A stretch of DNA of 13,514 nt. Origin: Physocladia obscura. Lineage: Eukaryota > Chytridiomycota > Chytridiomycetes > Chytridiales > Chytriomycetaceae. Below are positions 1 through 9,021 of the stretch, piece by piece. The stretch is from contig JADGJH010000445.1 of NCBI GenBank assembly GCA_027596945.1, forward strand, positions 4,987 through 18,500. Reading direction: 5' to 3'. Both the position numbers and the translations under genes were made by a program. Every line of letters starts with the position of its first letter. The first letter of the stretch is position 1. The notes below the pieces were generated by a model. The model was not told the origin of the DNA. It searched no databases and was given only the letters and a program-made list of their open reading frames with translations.

Positions 1-80
1 CCACAAAAAAAAAAAAAAAACGAACAAAAAAAAACCGTAAAAACTATCATATCAAACGCTCACAAAAATCTCTACTTTTT

Positions 81-3000
81 TCACGCAACAGTTGAAGCCA
101 CCGCCGCTTCAGTTGTCGTTGTTGTACACGTAACAACTTCAACAACAGGGTGCTCGCCTTTATGGTTATCAATTGGGGGTGCAACCGACACGGAAGCAAT
201 TGCAGACGTAGCTGCAGCGTTCACAGGCACTGAAGTAATCTGCGATTGCACGGCAGATACAGTCTCGGTTGACGCGATTCCGGCTCTTGCAGTTGCAGAC
301 AACCCTGGCGCGGCTGCAGAACTTTCAGTCGAAACAGAGGCAGTTAACACATGCATAATAGCTGTGCTGACCGATGATACTGGACTAGTTTCAGCTGATA
401 CAAACAAATGTGTAACAGTTTTAGATGGAACAGAAGATGTAGTATCCGTTGCCGCAGATGTAGCAATCGATGAAACGGAAATCTCTGTGGATGCTGCTGG
501 TGAGTTTGCACTGAATGAGACAATTGGAACCGCAACTGTTGTTTCTGAAGCATTTCGAACGGCAGCAGTAGTTGCAGCGGCAGTTTTTGAAGCTGAAACA
601 ACAACAGTGCTTACTGGTACGACAGAGGAGGCAGTTACAAAGTGGCTCGCGATTTCAGTCAACTTTGCCAAAGCTGAAACTGTAGAAGATCCGAGAACAA
701 AAGCAGCAGTAGAAGCTACTGCAACATTAGTGGAGGCGACTGGAACGACAGAAGTTACCGAAAATCCTGCAACCTCGGTAGAACTCACTGGAGGCGCGGA
801 ATACGCGGCAGTACTAACAAGAGCAGAGGATTTAATAACAGTTGAAGATGTAACAATTTGAGTTGACACTGCTGGAGCATTCGCAGACACAGAGACCAAT
901 GGAGCTGCTTCCGATTTAGAAGCCGCAACAGTGCTGGCAGCAGGGCCAGCAGAAGCCGTGACGCTTATAGATTCCGGTTTAATGGGAGCTGCTGTGACTT
1001 CAATGGACGCAACTGACGCTTTTTTGGCCGACACAGCCACAGTCGTTGCTGGCACTTCGGTAGAAACGATTGCAGTATTGGCTGATGAGATCGGAACAGC
1101 GGCAGTTGAGACAGCTGTAACTGTAGCTGTTGCATGAAACTCTTCAGCAGTAGACTTGGTGACGGCAGTCGATGAAACAGCAGCGGCGGTTATTGATGCT
1201 AACGAGATTTCATTGGTTCCAATTGCAGCCTTTGCAGAAGCCGAAACTAACGGTGCCGCGGCAACTGTAGTTTCTCTTGCTACGACAGTTTTGGAAACTA
1301 TTTCTGAAGAAGCTGTCCGAGATTGTGATGCAGTGGCAACAGCGGTGGCGACAGCAGTGGTTTCACGAACGACTGAAGTAGCTTGGGTGTACCCAATCGG
1401 CGGGACAGTGGCCGTATTTTTGGCATTAACAGATGCCGCAGTCATCGCAGGAGCAGTTTCAGAGGCAGTAGCTCCATGAGCGATGTCAGTTGTAGCGGCA
1501 CGAGCGGACTCTGAAATTAGTGGAGCTGCAGCAGTAGTTGATGCTGGTGAAATTTCGGTAGCAGAAGCCGTTGACACAACAGATTTAGTTGATTGAACTG
1601 CAACACGAGCTGTTTTAGCAGTTACTTCAGTGGAGGCCGCAGAAGATACAACTTCAGTAGCGGACGCAGTGGCAATAACTTCAGTTGATGAAGCCGGCGC
1701 AACAGCCGTTTTGGCAGTATCAGTAGAAGCTTTCATGGTAGATGCAATAATGCCCGGACCAGTAACCGATGTGGCTTCAGTAGTTGCAGCCGCCGCGGCA
1801 GTAGTTGCAGAAATATTGGTAACAATTTGAGTATTTGAAAAAACTGGAACTGCAGTAGAAGCCGCTGCAACTGTGGAAGCGATTTCAGTTGTAACAGCTG
1901 GAGCGTGAGCGGACACGGAAACAAGTGGCGCAGCAGAAGTAGCAGAGGCAGCTTCGGTTGATGCGGGAGAGACAGAAACAGATTTTGCTCCAGCTGACGC
2001 AGTTTCTGTATCCGCAAGTTTAGTGGCAACAACGACGGGCGCAGTTGCATGCGTAATGACAGTCAGGGGAACGATTTCCGTTGATGCTAAAGCACTAGTC
2101 GCGGTTGCATGCGAAGCGGCCGCAATAGTTTCAGCAATAGAAACAAAGGTAACAAATGAAATTTGTGCATGTGCTGTAGCTGAAACACTTGCAGCAGTCG
2201 ATGCCGAAACTTCAGTTGACGATGCAACAGCTACTGATACTGTCTTAATGGGACCAATGATGATTTTCGTTCCTGTTGCAGCATCCGCGGAAACAGTCGT
2301 TCTGGCTGGTTCAGTGGATCCAGCAGCCTTTGGCACAACTGCAGTTGTTGCAATAAGGGTTTCAATTGGTGCTTGGGCCGAGATAGGGGCCAGCGAAGCA
2401 GCAGCTGTAGTTAGGGCGGCTGCAGCTGCTGCCGTTGATTCAGCAGTGGCGAATGCAGTTAGAGCAGGTGACGCAGAGACTTTTGTAGTAAATGCTACCG
2501 CAGTAACAAACGTTGCAGTACTTGCACCAGCGACTTGAGTGGAAGAAACTGATGCATGAGCAACGTCAGTAGTGGCAGCGGCAGCCACCGCAGATGTGTG
2601 AGATTCTGAGCTTGCTACTTGAACGGCGGCACTACTTAAACTAGCAACGACATGTGCACTGCCAGTTACTTTGATGCCAGTAGTAGCCTCATTAGTAGCT
2701 GATGCAGCGGCGGCGGATATTCCTATTGGCGCATGAACAGAAGCAGAAGCCAAAGGCACAGCAGAAAACAATGATTCATGCACAACGACACTTGTGGCAA
2801 TAACTTGAGTGACAGCGACTGACGTGTGTGCGACTTGAGTAGTGTCAGCTGCACCAGAGCTACCAACTGCTTGAGTAGAACTAGTGGACCCCGCATTAGT
2901 TTGCGTCACGAGCGGACCCGCAGCGACAGCGGTAGAAGCTGCAGCGGTGGTCGCAATCGGCGCTTGAGCAGACGCTGATAGTGACGGTAAAGCTGAAGCA

Positions 3001-3812
3001 CTTACAGCAGTGACTTGAGTAGAAGCAGCTGATATGTGTGCGGCTTCAATAGTGGCAACTGTACCGTGTGCAACGTCAGTAGTAGAAACTGAAGTGATAG
3101 CAGCAGCAGCAGCAGCAGCAGAAGTGTGCGTTTCAGTATCTAGAGCTGAACCAGGAGCGCTCAGGCTGGCAATAATTTGAGTGGTGGCACCAGGCGCTGA
3201 TACTGCAGTAGATTTTGCAGGTTCGTTGGTAGACGCAGGTAAAGCAGAAGTTCCAATTGGCGCGTGCACTGATGCAGAGACAAACGGTGCTGCAGCAGAA
3301 GATGCGCTGGCCGCGGTTTGAGTGGAAGCAATTGGTGCAGCAGTGGAAGCAAACAGGTGAGTATCAGTGCTAACGATTGAAGTGGCGGCCGTAGCAACAG
3401 CTGATGTTGCCACAGCTGCAGTCGCAGTAACAACTAAAGAGACAGCGGAAGCACCACTCGGCGCGTTATCAGAGACAGACGCTAACGGCGCGGTAGAAGC
3501 AAATGACGCTGCTCCCGCAGTAGCGCGTGTAGCGGCAGAAATTTCTGTAAAAAGACTCGCACTTGCTGGCACGACTGGAGGCGGCGCGGGAGCACCTGTC
3601 GCAAACGGGTCGGACGACGCAGCAGGTGGAGTAATTTCAGTTGCAGAATTTAGCGCAGCAGTTGAACCAATTAGCGCTTGGACAGCACCTGAAAACAGTG
3701 GTGCTGTTACCGGAGTAATTAAAGTTGTAGCGGCATGGTCGGTTGTTGCTGTGGCGACAGTCGATGAGCTTGGGGCAGCAGGTGTTGTTGCATCAACGGC
3801 AGCTGCGGTAGC
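81..3812 (-). repeat. Degenerate protein-level repeat array in the last exon of the mucin-like gene
   Basis: A short module of the form A-P-L-V-S-x-S-A-x-A-P-I-x-[TS]-T recurs at least ten times. Variants include APFVSASVHAPIG, LPSLSASAQAPIA, VPLASASVHAPIG, APLVSVSAHAPAV, APLVSASAKAAIG and VPIVSFSANSPAA. The first five copies begin about 67 to 120 residues apart. Between copies, related segments recur (HTSA plus an alanine run, TTDVAH, STQV), so there is a higher-order repeat of roughly 70-120 residues. The copies have diverged at the DNA level, so this is an old amplification and not a recent satellite. Confidence 0.65.
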
Positions 3813-4493
3813 CTGTTGATTTTTATTTTTCGAGATTTTATTTAGTTATTCAATAATAAAAGGCAGAACGGTATAAAACGACATTTACCGGAGCTGAAGT
3901 ATGCGAGACAATAGTACTGGCAGCACTTGTTGCCGAAATGATAGGAGTTTGTGTGGCGGGGAGAATAGGTTCAGTTACTGCATTTACTCCAGACGTCGAA
4001 ATTACAGTATCTGCAATAGTGCCAGCAGCAGAAGCGGCAGCCTTTGCAGCGACAGCGGAGGCGATGGTGTCAGTTGAAGAGGCCTAAAAGAAAATGAATC
4101 AGAGTGTTTTAAAATTATTATTTTTTTGTTGGCATTTACAAGAATTGAAGAATGCGAGACAGTGGTGCCAGCAGTTACAGTCGGAGAAACAGCAGCAGTT
4201 TCTGAAATGGTTGCAGTTGTTGCGGTGTCAGTTGAAGAATCCTGTAATCATATTTAAAAACTATAGATAAAAAACTACTCGGGGGAGTTTTTTCGTGTGT
4301 GGATTAGTGGTTACCAGTGTTGTGCCAGTTGCGACTGCCTGTTTACAAAATAAAAATAAAAAATTAAGTGGCCGAAAATGAGAATATAAAAAACACGTAC
4401 GCGTTTCATCCATCCAAAAGCCGGGAACGCCAAAACGCTAGTCGGGGCCGATGCAACAATCGCCGTAATTGCTAAGATGGTTTTAAGTTTCAT
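81..4493 (-). CDS. Secreted mucin-like Ala/Ser/Thr/Val repeat protein, five exons
   Basis: Joined exons on the minus strand are 4493-4401, 4338-4315, 4241-4140, 4083-3889 and 3812-81 (stop TGA at 83-81), giving about 1381 residues. All four introns (62, 73, 56 and 76 nt) are GT-AG and phase 0, and the frame stays open throughout. Exon 1 carries a clear signal peptide: basic start MKLK, a hydrophobic core, and probable cleavage after SVLA at residue 22, followed by FPAFGWMKR. The rest is almost only Ala, Ser, Thr and Val with some Pro, Glu, Ile and Lys. I saw one Cys, close to the C-terminus, and no Trp after exon 1. This suggests an extracellular, probably O-glycosylated mucin-like or structural protein. 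I see no catalytic domain, membrane anchor or known family. The gene model is fairly secure; the function is inferred from composition only. A spore, egg, cuticle or mucus coat protein is equally possible. Confidence 0.75.
3100..3121. repeat. GCA trinucleotide microsatellite
   Basis: Seven consecutive GCA triplets lie inside the mucin-like exon and encode a run of alanines on the minus strand. It is a probable length-polymorphic site. Confidence 0.85.
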
Positions 4494-4983
4494 TGCTCGA
4501 TTATATTAAATTCCTATTTTTGTTGATATGAGTAAGAATTGTCTTGTTTGTGTGAGTGAGGAATATGATATCAATTTTTTTTGTGGAATAGAGATAGTAA
4601 TAGTGAGTGAGAGGGTAGATTGGAGTAGAGTGGGATGCATGTTGAGGTATATGCGTGAAAGCAAGTAGTGAATGATCGTGTAGGCACGTTATTTGATGTT
4701 ACCGCCACGTGTTTTCATGACACATGTTTTGATGATCAAGTCGCAACGGCATGGTGCATGATTAAAAGAAGGGGTATTTTGTGAAGACAAACCTGTGCCG
4801 TTTTATATGTCTATGTGTTTAATTGTGCAACTTGGCGACGTGATCGATCGTAGAAGTTGTTTATGAGTTGTTATTGTTTGGAGTGGCAGACAAGTTTGTT
4901 GTTTTCTGCCTTCTTTATTTGTATATTTTTTTTTGTTTACCCGAAAATTGTCAGACTAAGGCGAAAAGAACGGAACATGATCG
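4494..4983. promoter_or_regulatory. Divergent intergenic region between the mucin-like gene and pyroglutamyl peptidase
   Basis: This 490-bp spacer lies between the start codons of two genes that point away from each other, so it should hold both promoters. Near the mucin-like gene (about 4530-4640) the plus strand is GT/GA-rich with GTGAGTGAG-type repeats, which would be a pyrimidine-rich leader on the minus strand. An E-box-like CACGTG palindrome lies at 4706-4711. No convincing TATA box was found. Promoter function is inferred from position only. Confidence 0.4.
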
Positions 4984-4991
4984 ATGAGTAA
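4977..4991 (+). promoter_or_regulatory. Four-codon upstream ORF before pyroglutamyl peptidase
   Basis: ATG ATC GAT GAG TAA forms a minimal open frame. It overlaps the first in-frame ATG of the peptidase (4984) and ends 16 nt before the second one (5008). If the transcript starts upstream of it, this uORF could lower initiation at 4984 and favour reinitiation at 5008. The transcript start is unknown. Confidence 0.3.
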
Positions 4992-5667
4992 TCAAAAAAA
5001 AAAAAAAATGACGGAAACGGAAGGAACAATTTTAGTGACCGGGTTCGGACCGTTTGGGCCAATTAAAGAGAACCCGTCGGCGGCAGTGGCGCGCGGCGTG
5101 GCGGCGGGACTGGGCAAGTCGCTGCTGGCGTTGGAGGAGTCGATCTCGGTGTCGAATGCGGGGCTGGCGGACTTCTACACCAACCACTCGGCCGACTTTG
5201 ATCGCGCGGCAACAATCATCCACATTGGCGTAGCGGCCGGCGCCACCAAAGTACGCTTCGAAGTGGCGGCCGCGAACGTGCGCGCCCACGTGCCCAAGAC
5301 CGAGCGCGACACGTGGTTCACGGCCGACCACCCAGACACGGGCGCGCTGCTGCCCATCGACGCCTCGCCCGCCGCCCTCGACCTGCTGCCCACCTCCTTC
5401 CCCGTGCATTCGCATCACGTGCATGCCTGGCTGACGGTAAACTCGCCCCGCGTCTGCTGGTCACGTGACGCAGGCACGTTCTTCTGCAACGAAATCTACT
5501 ACCGGTCGCTTGCGCGCTCGCTCAGCAGTGGCTCCCCCCAGCAGGTACTATTTGTGCATGTGCCCAGTGCTGACTGCATCTCCGTCGACGAGTGTGTCGA
5601 CCTCGTTCTCGCCTTTCTCGATGCTGCCGCTATAAATGTAAAACACGTTGAAGGAAGTGAGCAGTAA
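4984..5667 (+). CDS. Pyroglutamyl-peptidase I (cysteine peptidase family C15)
   Basis: This enzyme removes N-terminal pyroglutamate from peptides in the cytosol. The 227-residue single-exon frame carries the family hallmarks: N-terminal TGFGPFG at residues 19-25, a glutamate in RFE at 93, the nucleophile motif DAGTFFC with Cys168, and FVHVP with His192. The Glu-Cys-His triad is therefore complete. There is no signal peptide or membrane segment. Two in-frame ATGs are possible. The one at 4984 adds SNQKKKK, encoded by a 15-A run; the one at 5008 starts MTETEG just before the first beta strand and gives 219 residues, close to the usual family length, so I prefer 5008. The coding sequence is strongly GC-rich compared with its flanks and has no intron. 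Family assignment is confident; enzymatic activity is inferred from the conserved triad. Confidence 0.9.
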   Translation: MSNQKKKKMTETEGTILVTGFGPFGPIKENPSAAVARGVAAGLGKSLLALEESISVSNAGLADFYTNHSADFDRAATIIHIGVAAGATKVRFEVAAANVRAHVPKTERDTWFTADHPDTGALLPIDASPAALDLLPTSFPVHSHHVHAWLTVNSPRVCWSRDAGTFFCNEIYYRSLARSLSSGSPQQVLFVHVPSADCISVDECVDLVLAFLDAAAINVKHVEGSEQ

Positions 5668-5763
5668 TAATTAATCATTTGAAACAAAATGTGCTTTTAA
5701 ATGAAAAAGTTTTTTTGATTGTAAATTGGATTGGTGCTTGCTTGGTTTGGCTGCACCCAAGTG
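5668..5763 (+). other. Short intercistronic gap between two same-strand genes
   Basis: Ninety-six AT-rich bases separate the peptidase stop from the next ATG. They contain a run of seven T at 5710-5716 and an AG two bases before the ATG (CACCCAAG then TGATGG). No AATAAA was seen. The spacing resembles intercistronic gaps in trans-spliced nematode operons, but no spliced-leader evidence exists here. Confidence 0.35.
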
Positions 5764-7250
5764 ATGGACTTTAATGCTGCAAATGTGGGTTCTCCAAGTG
5801 TTAGCAATCCAGGTGGGGTGGCCAGGACGCGCAGTTTCAAGGCCAAGAAGGAGCTGGGACTGATTGTGACGGGCAAGGCACAGCTGGACCACCTTGCTGT
5901 GGCGCGTGTGCGGTCGTTGTCTGAGGGCGGAAACAGACTCGCATCCCCACACTCGCTGGTCCGATCGCGCACGATCAGACTGCTGTCCGAGCCCCGTGAC
6001 CAAGCAAATCAACGCGCCCCTTCCCCAGCGCCAATATACAACAACAACTACAACCAAACAACCGTTGCCTCTCCTTCGTCTGCCGAGTACCCGCCCTCCG
6101 TTTACTCGCCCCCCGTCCGTCGCCTGCCCCCGACCCCACGCGTCTCGCCGCCGACCCTGCCGCCACAAGTCTCTTTAATGACAAATGCAAACACACATAC
6201 CCAAACAATGCATCATCATCATCTTCCAATCAATACCAGCATTAACTATACTTCATCGACCATGGCAACTCAGCCATATTCGCTCGACAATATGCATCAA
6301 CAGCCCCTCTCACCAATCAAAAAATCACATTTTACACCGCTTGCCCATGCGCCGCCTTCCTCACCACCACCACATTTAACAACAAGGCCTCTTTCTCCGT
6401 TCCAGACGGCCCAACTTGTCGCGACACGACCACCGCGGTCGTCCAGTCGAAATAATAATGCCACATACTATAACGTCATTGTAGCTGGCGAGAGTGCTGA
6501 GACAAGCGAGAAGCAGAGTGACCACCGTGTAATGGAAACGGTGCATCAAATCAATCGTCCGTTCCAACAACAACAACAATCGTTTCATCAAATTGCAACA
6601 GCAACTACTAATAATGCGCGATCTCCGTCGCGTGGACGTCGCAACAACGACGGTGGTATTCGAATGGATCGTGGGCATCCAGGAAGCTCGAGCAGCAGCA
6701 GCAACAACGTGAAAAGCCCGCCAATAACTAATACTGTAACTGTTACTGCTGCATTCGACGAGATTGTTACACAGCAGCCGTTGCCGTCATTTGTTGCATC
6801 TGGTAATGCCCGTAAGAATAGTGCTGCGGGTGTCAATGGCACAGCTGCCGCCGAGTTTTTCCCAAATCGATCACCGTCGCGCGGGAGACGTGGCGGTAGT
6901 AATCATGATGATGGGTAATCGATATGTATATATATATATATAATAACATTACAAAAAACAGTGGCCCAATCGACGCTTTTCCAAATCGATCACCATCGCG
7001 TGGTCGGCGCGGTGGCGGCGCAGGTGGAATCGCCATGGACCGCGGAATTAGTAGTCAAAAAAACAACGCCACCACTAATACCACCACTGGTGGCAAAGAC
7101 GATCAGTTACCAGTGATTCGCACACCGCGATCCTTGTCAAGAGGGCCGCGGAGCAGCAGAAGTCGCGAACGGCAAGTTGTTTTAGAGTATTCTGATGACA
7201 TGATGTTCAAGGAGCCTGTTGTGGTTGGTGTTGTTGATGATTCTTTTTGA
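5764..7250 (+). CDS. Low-complexity Pro/Ser/Asn/Arg-rich protein with RSPSRGRR repeats, two exons
   Basis: Exons 5764-6914 and 6962-7250 join across a 47-nt GT-AG intron (6915-6961). The split codon GG|T gives glycine, and the joined frame codes for 479 residues. Without splicing the frame would stop at 6916-6918. The start is the first ATG in frame (MDFNAANVG); frame upstream of it has no ATG. The N-terminal 75 residues are basic and Ser-rich, with TRSFK, VRSLSEGG and RSRTIRLLSEP, which look like basophilic kinase or 14-3-3 sites. Residues about 85-250 are Pro/Ser/Tyr-rich with proline clusters and a HHHH run, followed by Gln and Ser runs. RSPSRGRR occurs at residues 286, 369 and 393, twice with a nearby MDRG. 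I recognise no family. It is probably a disordered phospho-regulated scaffold or RNA-associated protein, which is inference from composition. Confidence 0.75.
6619..7010 (+). repeat. Three copies of an RSPSRGRR coding module
   Basis: Copies of the octapeptide lie at 6619-6642, 6868-6891 and 6987-7010. The last two share the DNA stretch TTCCAAATCGATCACC (as FPNRSP codons) and flank the 47-nt intron, one copy on each side. The first and third are followed by GGI-x-MDRG. This is an internal duplication that includes the splice junction. Confidence 0.8.
6915..6961 (+). other. 47-nt intron with TA microsatellite
   Basis: The donor is GG|GTAATC and the acceptor is AAAAAACAG|T. The intron holds a TA dinucleotide run (about 6925-6942) and an in-frame stop at 6916-6918. 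Removing it joins two frames that encode copies of the same repeat, which supports splicing. Confidence 0.7.
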
Positions 7251-7426
7251 GTGAAATTTTAATTTCAATAGCGTCTGTGTGTGGGTGGTGTTGTTTTTGT
7301 TTCGTGGTTCATTAATTTGCCGTTGGTATTGAAAAAAAAAAAAGTATAACTTTTTGTTGTTTTGACTTGAAATTCCTGTGATTTTGTTTCCGACAATCTG
7401 CAATGGTGGTGCTGTTAAAGTCTTCA
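7251..7426. other. AT-rich spacer, probable 3' UTR
   Basis: This spacer lies between the RSPSRGRR gene and the inverted-repeat element. It contains GT-rich and T-rich stretches and a short A run near 7331-7342. No canonical AATAAA and no coding signal were found. Confidence 0.5.
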
Positions 7427-8069
7427 AACTTCATCCCAATACAAACATTAGTACATTAGTAATATGCAGGGAAAATGTTGGAGCAAGAACAATGCACAAA
7501 GGTCTGGTGGCCATATTGAAGGGCAGCTGATTTACACTAAACAGTTGGCAAGTGTAAAATCGAAGTTGTGCAAATCAGTGAAGAGCAGATTGATGCAGTG
7601 ACAATCAAGGCCATAATTGAAATACTCATCAATTCATGTCAATCAGCAAGGTAGATCAACACAGAATTGATGCAGCCCAGATTGATTGACGCAGCTCAGA
7701 TTAAGCCCAAATAATGATTGGGCAGCTAATTTACAGTTGTTTGCCCTGTGCAAGGCTGGAAATTGATTCTTTAGTGTAACTCCGTGTAGATTTTCGATGC
7801 ACTGCACACACTTCATATAACAGACAAAAAGAAGGAAAGCAAAGGGGCTAGAATGACATGATAAGATATTATGAAAAATTGAAGATCTGGTGGCCATTTT
7901 CAACAATATTTTGGAGCTTCACTGATTGGCACAACTTCAATTTTACACTTGCCAATTGTTTTTGTCAAGCACCAAGTAGAAAAGCAGAAAGGCTCTTTGT
8001 GCACTGTTCTTGCTCCAAAATTTTCCCTGCATATTGCTAATGGACTAATGTCTGTGTTGGGATGAAGTT
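7427..8069. mobile_element. MITE-like non-autonomous DNA transposon with long terminal inverted repeats
   Basis: The left end begins AACTTCATCCCAA and the right end is its reverse complement, TTGGGATGAAGTT with few differences. The outer about 78 bp of each arm match at roughly 90 percent by eye, including AATATGCAGGGAAAAT and GGAGCAAGAACA. After a divergent 35-50 bp, the arms match again over about 42 bp (GGCAAGTGTAAAAT, AATCAGTGAAG), ending near 7594 on the left and 7918 on the right. TCTGGTGGCCAT also occurs in direct orientation in both halves. The core holds short GATTGATGCAG-like repeats and no long ORF. No clear target-site duplication was seen, so the family is not assigned. Confidence 0.75.
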
Positions 8070-8646
8070 AGATTGTCAATACTGACCACCAAAAGTTAAA
8101 TCATAAATAAGCAAGTGTTTTTGCTTCTATAAAGCTGATCTTACCTTCTTTTTGTTGTTTTGATTCCACTGCCTAAAATTCACTACTCATACATGCTGTG
8201 ATTTTTTGTTTTGGCTGTTTGTACGGACTTTGTGCACATATTTTTTTTGAATGAATTATGCTTTGCTCATTATGAGTTTGCACCACATGCGCAATGAAAA
8301 AAAAATCACAAAAAGGAAGTATCAAGGCTTGTGAAAACCACAGACAGCCACTGCCAAATTGATTCTTGTCAAGTGCAAAAAATGTGCAACAAAAGACAAA
8401 TAAATCACCAAATTTCAGATCAAAATGATTTATGATGAAAGTTTGAAATCAGCGTAAGCTCTGACATTGATTTATTTGTAGTTTTGACAATTCATAACTT
8501 TTCAATTTTGAAGTCCAATTGGTTGATGATTTCTGTTAAAATAATGTACACAAAATACTGTGAGTATCTTATTTTGCACTGTTGAATATCCTGGACCTTT
8601 GGTTGGAAACTTTGTTTGCTTAATGGCAAAAGTTTACAAAAATTAA
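8070..8646. other. AT-rich intergenic stretch without a gene
   Basis: There are frequent stops in all frames, T and A runs, and a weak inverted pair CAAATAAATC / GATTTATTTG near 8397 and 8469. Nothing supports a coding or RNA gene. Confidence 0.6.
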
Positions 8647-8770
8647 CTGAGAAATTTTTCTCAAAACAAGAAATTCGAAGAATATGACCCACTTTTTTTA
8701 AACTCTGAATTCAAATGCACGCCGTATTTTCTTGAAATTTATGTGGCAGAACTAATTTCCTATAGGAATT
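8647..8770 (-). repeat. Dispersed repeat, copy 1 (inverted relative to 11360-11478)
   Basis: The reverse complement of this stretch aligns with 11360-11478. Shared blocks include TTCAAGAAAATACGGC, GCCACATA, AAAGTGGG and CGAATTTCTT in the same order and spacing. Identity is about 75-80 percent by eye. It is probably an old genomic repeat family. Confidence 0.7.
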
Positions 8771-9021
8771 TTGATTATGAATTCCGTTGTTGAATGGAAC
8801 AAAACGCGTGGCCACATTTCGAACAATCAAGCGGGTACGCCCATTTATGCACAATTCGGGCCATTTGACTGCAGATTTAAAAGCAGTTTCGGCAGTATGA
8901 ATCTCCAGCTTACAGATATTTAGCTTTAATATGCGTTATTTTTTGTCGCCCCATCACGGCAATGGGCGTTGGAAAACTTGATCATGATTGAAATTATTTG
9001 AAAATCGACGAAAGAAAATAT
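8771..9021. other. Non-coding spacer
   Basis: The composition is slightly more mixed than its surroundings, and no ORF or recognised RNA was found. It follows repeat copy 1 and precedes a small minus-strand ORF. Confidence 0.45.

Noticed and set aside
1..80. Poly(A)-like runs at the left edge as a retroposed tail
   Set aside because: They are interrupted A runs at the window edge, 3' of the mucin-like stop on the minus strand (T-rich there). No target-site duplication or retrogene is visible.
364..3819. Series of plus-strand open frames (starting 364, 931, 1156, 1630, 2023, 3367) rich in Ala, Val, Thr, Glu and Asp
   Set aside because: They are antisense to the mucin-like exon. Codons for Ala, Ser, Thr and Val seldom create stops on the opposite strand, so open antisense frames are expected. 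They start and stop arbitrarily and have no splice support.
4311..4493. Reading the minus-strand frame as a complete 60-residue secreted peptide
   Set aside because: The part after residue 31 translates a T-rich intron with GTACGT donor and AACAG acceptor. Splicing to the downstream Thr/Ala-rich exons keeps the frame for more than 1300 residues.
5032..6229. Several minus-strand frames over the peptidase and the RSPSRGRR gene
   Set aside because: They are shadows of GC-rich coding sequence, with His/Arg-rich or unstructured translations and no motif, while the plus-strand genes explain the region.
7643..7906. 87-codon minus-strand frame inside the inverted-repeat element
   Set aside because: It lies in the repeat-rich core of a non-autonomous element, has no recognisable transposase motif, and starts and ends within repeats.
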